A stretch of 33,270 bases of DNA from Rikenellaceae bacterium (GCA_022771245.1 JALFCH010000045.1:1-33270), one strand, 5' to 3'; counted from the stretch's first letter, positions 1 through 9,207 are shown. A program made the numbers and translations. Notes: a model not told the origin generated them from the sequence alone.

Positions 1-155
1 CGTCAGATTTGAATTGGATTTTCGAGGTCAGATTTTCACCCGAAGATGGAGCATAGCCGTAGCTATGTGACTGATGAGGGAGGAAATATGAACCGAAAAG
101 ATTTTCAAAGATGATGCAGGTTATTTTTTGAGGATTACTAAAACTGAGTTTGCTG
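1..155. repeat. Possible dispersed intergenic repeat element downstream of nqrD
   Basis: No start-to-stop gene recognisable. Contains the hairpin CATAGC(52-57)-CGTA-GCTATG(62-67) and a direct repeat GTCAGATTT at 2-10 and 27-35. It resembles short repeated intergenic sequences of Bacteroidales from memory only; there is no second copy in this window. Confidence 0.4.
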
Positions 156-779
156 TTATTTTTCCTGAAGATCCTTCTGAACGCCCCTCTGGATCCAGAC
201 TATGCAGCCCAGAAGAATGAGAGCCATAGGAGGAAGGATTACAAGACCGTTGTTCATATAACCTGCCGTATAGAAAGCCTCAGGGATGATTCTGAAACCG
301 AAGAGAGTGCCGCTTCCGAGAAGTTCACGGAAGAATGCCACGATGATGAGTATCATTCCGTAGCCGGCTCCGTTTGCAAGACCGTCCAGAAGTGAAGGAA
401 TCGGCTTGTTGCCCAGAGCATAGGCCTCGATACGTCCCATCACTATACAGTTGGTGATGATGAGCCCGACATAGACCGAAAGGGTTTTGCTGACACTGTA
501 GGCATAGGCCTTGAGCACCTGGTCCACGAGGATTACCATAAGCGCCACCACGACAAGCTGCACGATGATACGGATACGGTTAGGGATGGATTTCCTGATG
601 AGGGAAACCACGAAGCTTGAGAGTCCGGTGACAATGATCACAGAAAGTGCCATCACGCAGGCTCCCTTGAGCTGTACGGTGACTGCAAGCGAAGAGCAGA
701 TACCGAGCACCAGAACCGTAATAGGGTTGCCCTTGAATATGGGGTTGAGAAGCGTTTCTTTCCAATTGATGTCTTTCAT
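156..779 (-). CDS. nqrD: Na+-translocating NADH:quinone reductase subunit D
   Basis: 207 aa membrane protein. Diagnostic NqrD sequence: NPITVLVLGICSSLAVT, NCIVMGRIEAYAL, PSLLDGLANGAGYG, FFRELLGSGTLFG. Confidence 0.96.
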   Translation of the reverse strand: MKDINWKETLLNPIFKGNPITVLVLGICSSLAVTVQLKGACVMALSVIIVTGLSSFVVSLIRKSIPNRIRIIVQLVVVALMVILVDQVLKAYAYSVSKTLSVYVGLIITNCIVMGRIEAYALGNKPIPSLLDGLANGAGYGMILIIVAFFRELLGSGTLFGFRIIPEAFYTAGYMNNGLVILPPMALILLGCIVWIQRGVQKDLQEK

Positions 780-782
780 AGC

Positions 783-1619
783 CTATTCCTCCTCTGTTGT
801 TGGTTCAACAATTTCCTCAGCCACAGGCTCCTGTGCGGCAGCTGATTCGGCTGCGAGCTTGTTGAGATAAGGAAGGTAATATTTCACCCAGGTGCGGACT
901 GTAGTGCCCACTGCGCCGGAAGTGATGGATGCGCCGGAGATGGCGTCAACCTCGTGTTCAGTGTCCTTGGCTCCGCCTTTGATGACTCCGAAATAACCTT
1001 CGTCGGTGATGCTGCGGCCCTTGAACTGGCTGTAGAAAGGGGTCTCGGTGATTTTTGCACCAAGTCCCGGAGTCTCGCTCTTGTGGTCGAAGATTGCTCC
1101 GTCGAAAGTGCGGCCGTCCTCAGCGAATGCGAGGTAGCCCCAGACAGGTCCCCAGAGACCGGCACCGTAGCAAGGAATGACAGTCACTTTCTGTCCTTTG
1201 ATATTGAAGACATAAACGGGAAGCTTGAGTTCGGAGGCTGCGTCTGCATTGCCGGCCTCAATCTTCTTGATTATATCGTTCTGTTTCTTGAGGTCGGAAG
1301 TTGAAGCCACTTCAATCGCCTTCTTGTCTTCCTTGCCTATGTTCATCTGACCGGCCTTTTCGCCGTTGGCATCCACGAAGAGAGCGTCTGAGATGAGATT
1401 CTGATATTCTTCGAGAATGTCGGCATCTTCTGCGATCACATAATCCGGATCGGCCTGAGTGGCTGCGGAGATGACCTTGGTGATGGTCTCCAGCTTGACG
1501 TTCTCGTTCTGTTTGTCCTTGAGAGCCTGGGAAGTGAAAGCCAGAATCGCAGCGACAACAACCACAAGAACTATCGAGTAGATGACAGTGTATGTATTGC
1601 TATTTGTATTCATAATCAA
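783..1619 (-). CDS. nqrC: Na+-translocating NADH:quinone reductase subunit C (covalent FMN)
   Basis: N-terminal TM, then PVWGYLAF, HKSETPGLGAKI and the flavinylation-type motif SGASITSGAV. Lies between nqrB and nqrD. Acidic C-terminal tail EPVAEEIVEPTTEEE. Confidence 0.95.
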   Translation of the reverse strand: MIMNTNSNTYTVIYSIVLVVVVAAILAFTSQALKDKQNENVKLETITKVISAATQADPDYVIAEDADILEEYQNLISDALFVDANGEKAGQMNIGKEDKKAIEVASTSDLKKQNDIIKKIEAGNADAASELKLPVYVFNIKGQKVTVIPCYGAGLWGPVWGYLAFAEDGRTFDGAIFDHKSETPGLGAKITETPFYSQFKGRSITDEGYFGVIKGGAKDTEHEVDAISGASITSGAVGTTVRTWVKYYLPYLNKLAAESAAAQEPVAEEIVEPTTEEE

Positions 1620-1622
1620 TAA

Positions 1623-2795
1623 TTATTTTGCGACTTTGACTTTTTTTGCACGCCTGCTGATTGAGCAGGAAATGACGCAGTGGTCAATGAGCGGTGCAAA
1701 GGTGTTCATAAGCAGGATGGCGAGCATCATTCCTTCGGCATAACCAGGATTCCAGATACGCACTGTCACTGCAAGTGCACCGACCAGGAATCCGTAAATC
1801 CATTTTCCGCACTCGGTCTGAGCCGAAGTCACAGGATCGGTTGCCATAAAGACAGTTCCGAAGAGGAAACCGCCCATAACGAGCTGATAGTAACCCGGAA
1901 GGTCGGTTGCGCCGCAGGCATATCCGAGATAACCCACTGCAAGTCCGCCGATTACTGAAGAAAGCATAATCTTCCAGGAAGCCACGCCAGTTCCGAGCAG
2001 GATGATGGCACCGAGCAGGATTGCTATTACGGAAGTCTCACCGACAGAGCCGGGAACAGTGCCCAGGAACATATTCAGGAGGGAGTAACCGTGGTCTGCA
2101 AGACCTGCCATAGTCGGGTTTGCGAGAGGAGTTGCACCGGAGAAAGCATCTGCAACAGGACCGCCGCACCATGCATTCTCACCTGCTCCGAGTCCGCCCA
2201 CCCACACGGTGTCACCGGACATCTTGCTTGGGTAGGAGAAGAAGAGGAATGCGCGGGTGAGGAGAGCCGGGTTCCAGATGTTCATACCTGTGCCTCCGAA
2301 GCACTCCTTGCCGAAGATTACTGCAAATGCCACTGCAATCGCGAGCATCCAAAGAGGAACATCCACAGGCACGATAAGAGGAATGAGCATACCTGATACG
2401 AGGTAGCCCTCATTCACTTCGTGTCCGCGCAGCTGAGCCGAGGTGAACTCGATTGCAAGACCCACTATATAAGATACAAGGTAGAGCGGAATGACCTTCA
2501 CCAGACCATAGCCCACGATAGGCCAGAAGCCCCAGTCGAGGCCATAAGCCAAAGAGTGCTGGTAACCGGTGTTCCAGATACCGAAAAGCATTGCCGGAAC
2601 CAGTGAAATCACCACCATAATCATCACTCTCTTCAAATCGACGCAGTCCCTGATGTGCGCACCCTTGGTGGTTACGGTATTCGGAACGAAGAGGAAAGTC
2701 TCGAATGCGTCGAAAGTCGAATGGAGGAATCCGAGTTTGCCGCCTTTCTCAAAGGTCGGCTTAACTTTGTCAACTAATTTTCTTAATCCGTTCAT
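1623..2795 (-). CDS. nqrB: Na+-translocating NADH:quinone reductase subunit B
   Basis: 390 aa polytopic protein with the FMN-site motif SGATPLA, GKECFGGTGMNIWNPAL and FMATDPVTSAQT. Confidence 0.96.
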   Translation of the reverse strand: MNGLRKLVDKVKPTFEKGGKLGFLHSTFDAFETFLFVPNTVTTKGAHIRDCVDLKRVMIMVVISLVPAMLFGIWNTGYQHSLAYGLDWGFWPIVGYGLVKVIPLYLVSYIVGLAIEFTSAQLRGHEVNEGYLVSGMLIPLIVPVDVPLWMLAIAVAFAVIFGKECFGGTGMNIWNPALLTRAFLFFSYPSKMSGDTVWVGGLGAGENAWCGGPVADAFSGATPLANPTMAGLADHGYSLLNMFLGTVPGSVGETSVIAILLGAIILLGTGVASWKIMLSSVIGGLAVGYLGYACGATDLPGYYQLVMGGFLFGTVFMATDPVTSAQTECGKWIYGFLVGALAVTVRIWNPGYAEGMMLAILLMNTFAPLIDHCVISCSISRRAKKVKVAK

Positions 2796-2806
2796 AACAG
2801 TTCAAA

Positions 2807-4162
2807 TTAAGCCATTTCCTTCAGCATCAGACTGATTCCGTCTTCGATGATGGACTGGATGTTGATTTTTGACGGGCAGACATACTCACAGAGAGCGAAA
2901 TCCTCCGGCAGAACTTCATAGATGCCGTACTTCTCCATCTTTTCGATGTCACCTGCAAGACAGGCCTTCACGAGATATACGGGATAGAGATGCATAGGGA
3001 GGACCTTGCCATAGACATCAGAAACCACGAAAGCCCTCGGACCGCCGTGAAGATTGGTGTCCATATCGTAAACCTTCTTGGGAGTGAGCCAGGAGAAATA
3101 AGTCCTCGAAGAACTGAACTGACTGGTTCTGAACGGTTTTGCCCAACCGAACATTTCGTATTCGTTGCCTTCCTTGAGTATGGTCACCTGATTGTCGTAG
3201 AAACCGAGGAAACCGTCCTTGCCCACGGATGTACCGGTGAGGGCATCGCCGCTGATGAAACGGAGCTTCTCAGGCTCGGAATAGAACCAGGAGAACTCCT
3301 TCATAGACATTCCCGGAACGCAGCTCACATACGCAGGATCGACTGCACGCGGGCCGGTGATGGCGATTTTCCTTCTCACGTCGTACTTTCCGGTGCGGAA
3401 AAGCTTGCCGATTGCTGCGAGCATTACCATTGAAACGGTCCATACGGTCTCACCCTTGCGGATCGGGCTGATGTGGTGAATCTGCACTCCCACGTTGCCT
3501 GCCGGATGCGGGCCGGAGAATGTGTGGGGAATGATGTTTTCCAGCTTGTGGAAAGGGGTTCCGGAGTAGGTTCCGGCATCGAATGACACGTGGATGCCTC
3601 CGTCGGTGAGTTTGTTGAGGGCATTGATTGCCGCCTGAATGTCGGCGAACTCATCCCGGAGGGCGAATTCATTGTCAGCGGCAAGAGGTGCCGTACTGAA
3701 AGCCGAAACGAAGATAGCCTTAGGCCTGATTTGAGGATTGGCGATGATACCGTAAGGCCTTTGTACCAGGGCCGGCCAGAGACCGCTCTCGAGAAGTGCC
3801 TTTGTGACACCCTCCGCATTGAGCTCAGATGGCTTCTTCACGCCGAAATCGACATATTCCTGAGTCGAGTCGGCCTTGATGCGGATTTCAAGCAACTTTC
3901 TCTTTTCTCCACGGACAACCTCCACCACCTCTCCGCTTACCGGGGACGCGAAAAGAATGTCCTGAGCCATCTTGTCCGCCATTACCGGTGTGCCTGCAAG
4001 GACCTTTTCGCCTTCCTTCACGAGAAGTTTGGGAACAAGACCGCGGAAATCAGACGGCTTGACGGCGATAATGTCCGGAGCAATCACCTTCCTGGTGTTC
4101 AGGGCCGCTTTCCCTTCTATGGGAATATTCAGACCCTTTTTCAAATAGATGTTGTTTGACAT
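2807..4162 (-). CDS. nqrA: Na+-translocating NADH:quinone reductase subunit A
   Basis: 451 aa. KGLNIPIEGKA N-terminus, GLVPKLLVKEGEKVLAGTP, ERLxF-type body and C-terminal CEYVCPSKINIQ motif. Confidence 0.95.
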   Translation of the reverse strand: MSNNIYLKKGLNIPIEGKAALNTRKVIAPDIIAVKPSDFRGLVPKLLVKEGEKVLAGTPVMADKMAQDILFASPVSGEVVEVVRGEKRKLLEIRIKADSTQEYVDFGVKKPSELNAEGVTKALLESGLWPALVQRPYGIIANPQIRPKAIFVSAFSTAPLAADNEFALRDEFADIQAAINALNKLTDGGIHVSFDAGTYSGTPFHKLENIIPHTFSGPHPAGNVGVQIHHISPIRKGETVWTVSMVMLAAIGKLFRTGKYDVRRKIAITGPRAVDPAYVSCVPGMSMKEFSWFYSEPEKLRFISGDALTGTSVGKDGFLGFYDNQVTILKEGNEYEMFGWAKPFRTSQFSSSRTYFSWLTPKKVYDMDTNLHGGPRAFVVSDVYGKVLPMHLYPVYLVKACLAGDIEKMEKYGIYEVLPEDFALCEYVCPSKINIQSIIEDGISLMLKEMA

Positions 4163-4220
4163 TATAAATGTGTTTTTGAGTATTTCTTATGCAATTTTGT
4201 CCAAAAGCCATAAAGCGCCG

Positions 4221-4252
4221 CAAATTTACACAAAAATTTGCTATTTTCGCAA
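4221..4252 (-). promoter_or_regulatory. Candidate Bacteroidetes-type promoter for the nqr operon
   Basis: Minus strand reads TTG (4252-4250), N21, TAAATTTG (4228-4221). This matches the -33 TTG / -7 TAnnTTTG consensus. Confidence 0.55.
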
Positions 4253-4278
4253 CCCAAAAACAATAAAGGAGACAAGAG

Positions 4279-6702
4279 ATGCAGAATGGAACGACAAGTA
4301 TTTTCGAAGGGCTGAATCCGGTCCAGAAACAGGCAGTTGAATGTACCGCAGGACCGGTGCTGATTGTGGCGGGAGCAGGGTCCGGAAAGACGCGCGTGCT
4401 GACCTGCAGAATTGCGAATATACTCCAAAACGGATGCGCCCCGGAGAGGATTCTCGCCTTGACTTTCACCAATAAGGCTGCGAAGGAAATGAAGGAAAGA
4501 ATAGCCCTGATGGTGGGTGCAAGAGCCGCCAGAAAGCTATATATGGGCACCTTCCACTCCGTTTTCATCCGCCTGCTCAGGGTTTATGCCGCCCAAATCG
4601 GATATAAGAGCGAATTCACCATTTACGACACAGACGACTCCCAGAGGCTCATCAAGACCTGCATCAAGGAACTCCAGCTGGACGACAAGGTTTATAAGCC
4701 AAAAGACGTACAATCCCGTATCTCCTATGCAAAGAACAATCTGGTCACGGCCGCAAAATACCGTGAAAGTCCTGCGGCAATAGACCAGGACCGCAAGCGC
4801 AAGATGCCGCGTATCAATGAGATATATGCCCTTTACGCACAAAAGTGTATACAGTCTGGGGTGATGGATTTCGACGATGTGCTGCTGAATATGAACATAC
4901 TCCTGAGGGACAGTCCGGCCTCTTGCGCGGAAATCTCCGGAATGTTCGACTATATACTGGTGGACGAGTATCAGGATACGAATATGGCGCAGTACATCAT
5001 CCTGAAAAGGCTCGCCGCAGTGCATCACAACCTCTGCGTGGTGGGCGACGACTCCCAGTCCATCTACGGTTTCCGAGGGGCAAGGGTCGAGAATATACTC
5101 AATTTCCGCAAGGACTATCCCGAGGCCAGGATTTTCCGTCTCGAACAGAACTACAGGTCCACGCAGACCATAGTCAATGCCGCCAATTCCGTAATCGAGA
5201 AAAATTCGTCGAGGATTCCGAAGACCTGTTTTTCCAAGGGCGATGAAGGAGAGAAGATAAAACTGATAAAGGCTTTCACGGAAACGGAAGAGGCTATGCT
5301 CACCGTATCGGCCATCCTGGGCATCATCCGCAGTGAATCGGCTCAGTATCAGGATTTTGCGATATTGTACAGGACCAATGCCCAGTCCCGGGCCCTGGAA
5401 GAGGCACTCCGCAAGAGAAATGTGCCTTACAAGATTTTCTCAGGCAATTCATTCTATGAGAGGGCTGAAATCAGGGATGCGATGGCGTATCTCAAACTTA
5501 CGGTCAACATCAATGACGACGAGAGTTTCCGCCGTATCATAAACAAGCCTGCCAGGGGCATCGGAGACACATCCGTGGTTGCACTAACAGCTGCCGCACA
5601 CGGACACGGGACTACACTTTTCAAGGCGGCTTATGAGGCGGATCTCGAGACCTACGGTCTGAAACCGGCTGCTGCGGCACGTATTCGGGGATTCTGCGAT
5701 TTCATAGCAAAACTCTCTGTCAGGGCAGCTTCCGAGGATGCCTATACCATTGCAGACGAAGTGCTTAAGGGCAGCGGGCTATGGCAATCCCTGAAAGCCG
5801 ACACCTCCGTTGAGGGCCAGTCCAGATTTGCCAACCTCGAAGAATTGCTCAACGCGGTGAAACTGTATATTGAGGACAGGAACGGGGAATATGCGGAGGA
5901 TATGATTGCAGAAGAGCGGATTTCCTCTGCGGACGAAATCAAAGCTGAAGACTACCCCCTGGTGAGATTGAGCGATTATCTTGAGAACGTGAGCCTTATA
6001 AGCGCTGCTGACGTGAGCGACGAAGAGTCGGCAAACAGGGTTGCACTGATGACCGTCCACACTTCCAAAGGGCTGGAATTCCCCTATGTTTTCATTGCCG
6101 GAATGGAGGAGAACCTCTTCCCTTCGGGCGGATGGCTGGCCCCGGAAAATGAAATCGAGGAAGAGAGGAGATTGTTCTATGTGGCCGTGACCCGGGCCGA
6201 GAAGAGGGTGTCGATGTCGTTTGCCAAGACCAGGATGAGACACGGCAAGTCGGAGTCCAACGCCCCCAGCAGATTTCTATATGAAATTGATAGCCAATAC
6301 ATTCTGAATCCCATCTCCAAGGATGAGGAAGATGAGGGCGGACTTGGGGGCGGAATGTCCTCGGGAGTTTCTGGATTTGGCGGACGGTTTTCTTCGGGAG
6401 GATTTTCCGGAGTAATGAATGGACACGGCAGGCCGCAGCAGGCTCCAAGCCCGGCCGCAAAGCCAGCCCGCAGACCGGAGGGCATTGCATCATCGCGACC
6501 GCTGGCTCCAAGTGCAGATTTCGTCCCTTCACCAGTGTCCGACCTCCGTGCAGGCCAAAGAATTGAGCACAACCGCTTCGGAGCAGGCACAATAAAGCAG
6601 CTCAGCGGAACGGCTCCCGATGTGAAAGCCGTCATCAGTTTCGACAATTTCGGAGAGAAGATCCTGCTCCTGAAATATGCAAAAGTGAGAATATTGGAAT
6701 AA
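4279..6702 (+). CDS. UvrD/PcrA-family superfamily 1 DNA helicase
   Basis: GAGSGKTRVL Walker A, DEYQDTN Walker B, GDDSQSIYGFRGA, QNYRSTQTI, VALMTVHTSKGLEF and VAVTRAEKR. The C-terminal small domain follows a Gly/Ser/Pro-rich linker. RBS-like aaggaga upstream. Confidence 0.95.
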   Translation: MQNGTTSIFEGLNPVQKQAVECTAGPVLIVAGAGSGKTRVLTCRIANILQNGCAPERILALTFTNKAAKEMKERIALMVGARAARKLYMGTFHSVFIRLLRVYAAQIGYKSEFTIYDTDDSQRLIKTCIKELQLDDKVYKPKDVQSRISYAKNNLVTAAKYRESPAAIDQDRKRKMPRINEIYALYAQKCIQSGVMDFDDVLLNMNILLRDSPASCAEISGMFDYILVDEYQDTNMAQYIILKRLAAVHHNLCVVGDDSQSIYGFRGARVENILNFRKDYPEARIFRLEQNYRSTQTIVNAANSVIEKNSSRIPKTCFSKGDEGEKIKLIKAFTETEEAMLTVSAILGIIRSESAQYQDFAILYRTNAQSRALEEALRKRNVPYKIFSGNSFYERAEIRDAMAYLKLTVNINDDESFRRIINKPARGIGDTSVVALTAAAHGHGTTLFKAAYEADLETYGLKPAAAARIRGFCDFIAKLSVRAASEDAYTIADEVLKGSGLWQSLKADTSVEGQSRFANLEELLNAVKLYIEDRNGEYAEDMIAEERISSADEIKAEDYPLVRLSDYLENVSLISAADVSDEESANRVALMTVHTSKGLEFPYVFIAGMEENLFPSGGWLAPENEIEEERRLFYVAVTRAEKRVSMSFAKTRMRHGKSESNAPSRFLYEIDSQYILNPISKDEEDEGGLGGGMSSGVSGFGGRFSSGGFSGVMNGHGRPQQAPSPAAKPARRPEGIASSRPLAPSADFVPSPVSDLRAGQRIEHNRFGAGTIKQLSGTAPDVKAVISFDNFGEKILLLKYAKVRILE

Positions 6703-6708
6703 ACCCTG

Positions 6709-7356
6709 CTATTTGTCCAGATACTTGAGAAGAATCATACGGACAGTATCTGAGATGCGCTTGGCTGTGTCGGAAGTTTCTTCAAGGACCTCGGCTATGT
6801 TCTTGTATTTCATAAGCTCAATCGGGTCGCTTTCATTCTGGAAGATATAGCCCACATACTCTTCGTAAGCCTCGTCCGCCAGGTGCTCGAGTTCGGTAAT
6901 CCGGTCGCACTGGGAACTGATTTTGTCGATATTGTCACAGAAATCGTGCATATATCCCACCATATCCCCGAGGGCATCAGCACTGGACATAATGTAGTTT
7001 GCAAGGTCCTCGATATGGCTGTCGATGCGCTTCGGGAAATACAAGAGTATGGATTTGGCAGCCGAGTTGATTTTGTCCATAAAGTCGTCGGCAGTCATAG
7101 CTATGGTCTGGAGGTCGGAACGGCTCACTGCCATCAATCTGCCTTCGTTCAGTTCTTCATATATTAAGGTAAGGAGGTCGTCCGCCTGCACCTCATAACT
7201 CTTGATCTTGTTCTCACAGTTGAACCACTCGTCCTTGTCGGTGGTCTGCATCATCCTCACAAGCACGGCCGATGCCGCCTTGATATATTCCGCCTGTTTG
7301 AGATATAGCGGCAAAACCTTTATTTTCTTCGCGAACAGTTTTCTGAAAGGGTTCAT
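6709..7356 (-). CDS. DUF47 / PhoU-like phosphate-transport-associated protein
   Basis: MNPFRKLFAKK..., helical protein with NCENKIKSYEVQADDLLTLIYEEL and SRSDLQTIAMTADDFMDKIN...EDLANYIMSSADAL typical of DUF47. ATG at 7356 preferred over the track's TTG at 7383. Confidence 0.85.
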   Translation of the reverse strand: MNPFRKLFAKKIKVLPLYLKQAEYIKAASAVLVRMMQTTDKDEWFNCENKIKSYEVQADDLLTLIYEELNEGRLMAVSRSDLQTIAMTADDFMDKINSAAKSILLYFPKRIDSHIEDLANYIMSSADALGDMVGYMHDFCDNIDKISSQCDRITELEHLADEAYEEYVGYIFQNESDPIELMKYKNIAEVLEETSDTAKRISDTVRMILLKYLDK

Positions 7357-7390
7357 AAAATGGTTGATAAATGAAAAACTCAAAATCGTC

Positions 7391-7398
7391 CAAATATA
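7391..7398 (-). promoter_or_regulatory. Candidate -7 element for the DUF47 gene
   Basis: Minus strand TATATTTG matches TAnnTTTG, about 35 nt upstream of ATG 7356. No clear -33 box. Confidence 0.4.
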
Positions 7399-7442
7399 GA
7401 TGTTTTTTCATTCATCCGAGAATATTTGATTGAAAAAAGTTC

Positions 7443-7450
7443 TATTTTTG
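7443..7450 (+). promoter_or_regulatory. Candidate -7 element for the TPR/HTH regulator
   Basis: TATTTTTG matches TAnnTTTG and ends 5 nt before ATG 7456. No clear -33 box at the canonical spacing. Confidence 0.4.
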
Positions 7451-7455
7451 TGTCT

Positions 7456-9075
7456 ATGAAAATCGTTCTTATAGTAGCCTTGACAGGCATTTTGCTTTCT
7501 GTCATTGCCCCCTCCGAAATGGAAAACACAAGCCGGGATGGGTTAATTACCACAGTATCAGGACTTGACAAGATTCTGGATCAATCGGAAATCTACGAAC
7601 AGAAGCGATTGTCGGCCCTCCCCGAGTATGTACGGCTGCTGGAGGAAGCCGAGTCTCCGGAAGATTTGTTTGAAGCCTGCTACGGAATCTGCCTGATTTA
7701 CGACCGCTATCAGACGGATTCTGCACTGTGCTATGCCAAGAAATCCATTCAATACGCCCGGAATCTGACTGACAATGAGGCCAACCGCAAAAGGCTGGTG
7801 AAGGCCCAGACCATGCTCGGCAAACAGTTTGAGACAGCAGGGATGCACAACCAGGCTCTGGAAACTTTCGGAAAAATCAACAGGAAATCCACAAGCCCCG
7901 AAGATCTTGCCACTGTCTTCAAGTTCTACACATTCATATATGAATCCCTTGAGAGCCAGAGTCTGGACCCTGAATACAGGATTATCTGCCGCGAAATGGC
8001 AAAGACCTACCGAGACTCCATACTCTGCATCACACCGGCAGATTCCCTGGAGATAAGCTCGAAGAGAAAAGACTGCGGAGATTACAATTCGGCCCTGGAA
8101 ATCATACTGCCATTGTTTGACAGACTGCCGGTGGAAAATCCTTCAATGGGACCGGTGGCTCTTGAAATTGCAGACATCTACTCCTCAATGGGAATGAATG
8201 AGGAAGCCCGCAAGTACCTGGTCGTTTCTGCCGTTTCGGACATAGTCAACGGCAAGAAAGAATACATTGCGCTTCGCAAGCTCGGCATTGACCTTTACAA
8301 AGAAGGAGATGTGACAAGGGCATACAGATACCTGAACAAGGCTCTGGAAGATGCCACGTTCTGCAAGGCGAAAATCAAGATTGAAGAACTGGTGCCTATT
8401 CTGAAAATCGTGGACGAGGCCTACAAGCAGGAAAAGGACAGAATCTGGAACATAGTTGTGCTAAGTTTCTCAATCGTATGTATGCTCTCGCTCGCCCTGA
8501 TAATATTGACAAGCAGGGAAAGACGGGAAAAGAAGGCCTATCTCGAAATGAGCCGCCAGTTGACCCAGGCGAAGGCTCTGCAGGAGGAAACGACAGTCAA
8601 GGTCCGGGAAGCCAGCAACATAAAGGACACCTACATCACCGGGCTTATGCTGGAGTGCATACACCGCATAGAGAGTCTGGACAACTATCGCCAGAACCTG
8701 AACCGCATGGCCCTTGCAGGAGAGATGAGAGGATTGCAGAAGGAACTCAAGTCCAAGGCAGTGGTGGAGCAGGAGTGGGACTCATTCTACAATGTGTTCG
8801 ACAAAACCTTCCTGTCGCTCTTTCCCGACTTCATTGTGGACTTCAACAGACTGATGAAGGATTCCGGCAAAATCACCAACTGCACGAGGGGAAGCCTGAC
8901 CCAGGAACTGCGCACTTTTGCATTGGTCAGACTGGGAATCAGCTCCAGCGAGAAAATAGCCACCTTGCTGCGCTACTCCCGTTCAACCATCTACAACTAC
9001 AGGTCAAAGGCCCGTGCGAATGCCTTGAATCCCGCCACATTTGAGGACGATCTCATGAAAATCCAGTCAATCTGA
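7456..9075 (+). CDS. TPR-containing membrane-anchored transcriptional regulator (DUF6377-like)
   Basis: Signal-like N-terminus MKIVLIVALTGILLSVIA, TPR-like helical repeats, TM helix NIVVLSFSIVCMLSLALIILTS, and C-terminal HTH-like FALVRLGISSSEKIATLLRYSRSTIYNYRSKARANA. ATG 7456 preferred over the track start. Confidence 0.8.
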   Translation: MKIVLIVALTGILLSVIAPSEMENTSRDGLITTVSGLDKILDQSEIYEQKRLSALPEYVRLLEEAESPEDLFEACYGICLIYDRYQTDSALCYAKKSIQYARNLTDNEANRKRLVKAQTMLGKQFETAGMHNQALETFGKINRKSTSPEDLATVFKFYTFIYESLESQSLDPEYRIICREMAKTYRDSILCITPADSLEISSKRKDCGDYNSALEIILPLFDRLPVENPSMGPVALEIADIYSSMGMNEEARKYLVVSAVSDIVNGKKEYIALRKLGIDLYKEGDVTRAYRYLNKALEDATFCKAKIKIEELVPILKIVDEAYKQEKDRIWNIVVLSFSIVCMLSLALIILTSRERREKKAYLEMSRQLTQAKALQEETTVKVREASNIKDTYITGLMLECIHRIESLDNYRQNLNRMALAGEMRGLQKELKSKAVVEQEWDSFYNVFDKTFLSLFPDFIVDFNRLMKDSGKITNCTRGSLTQELRTFALVRLGISSSEKIATLLRYSRSTIYNYRSKARANALNPATFEDDLMKIQSI

Positions 9076-9111
9076 CCTATCCGGTCAATTTACTTTTCAG
9101 CATATAATTTC

Positions 9112-9152
9112 AATTGCTATCCCATTGGAGCATAATGTGGTAGCAATTTTTA
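9112..9152 (+). terminator. Candidate intrinsic terminator after the regulator gene
   Basis: AATTGCTATCCCA (9112-9124) pairs with TGTGGTAGCAATT (9136-9148) with one mismatch and one G-U pair; followed by a short T run (9147-9151). Confidence 0.5.
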
Positions 9153-9177
9153 CCCTGTCCAAAAGCCGTCCACGATA

Positions 9178-9207
9178 TTGCGCGTGGCAAACAGATATCA
9201 TACCTTG
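9178..9207 (+). promoter_or_regulatory. Candidate promoter for the GH89/SusCD operon
   Basis: TTG (9178-9180), N19, TACCTTGT (9200-9207), an imperfect match to TAnnTTTG. The -33 box lies inside the inverted repeat CCACG (9170-9174) / CGTGG (9182-9186). Confidence 0.35.

Noticed and set aside
2990-4159. Plus-strand ORFs opposite nqrA (147 aa and 189 aa)
   Set aside because: nqrA is unambiguous; these are shadow frames.
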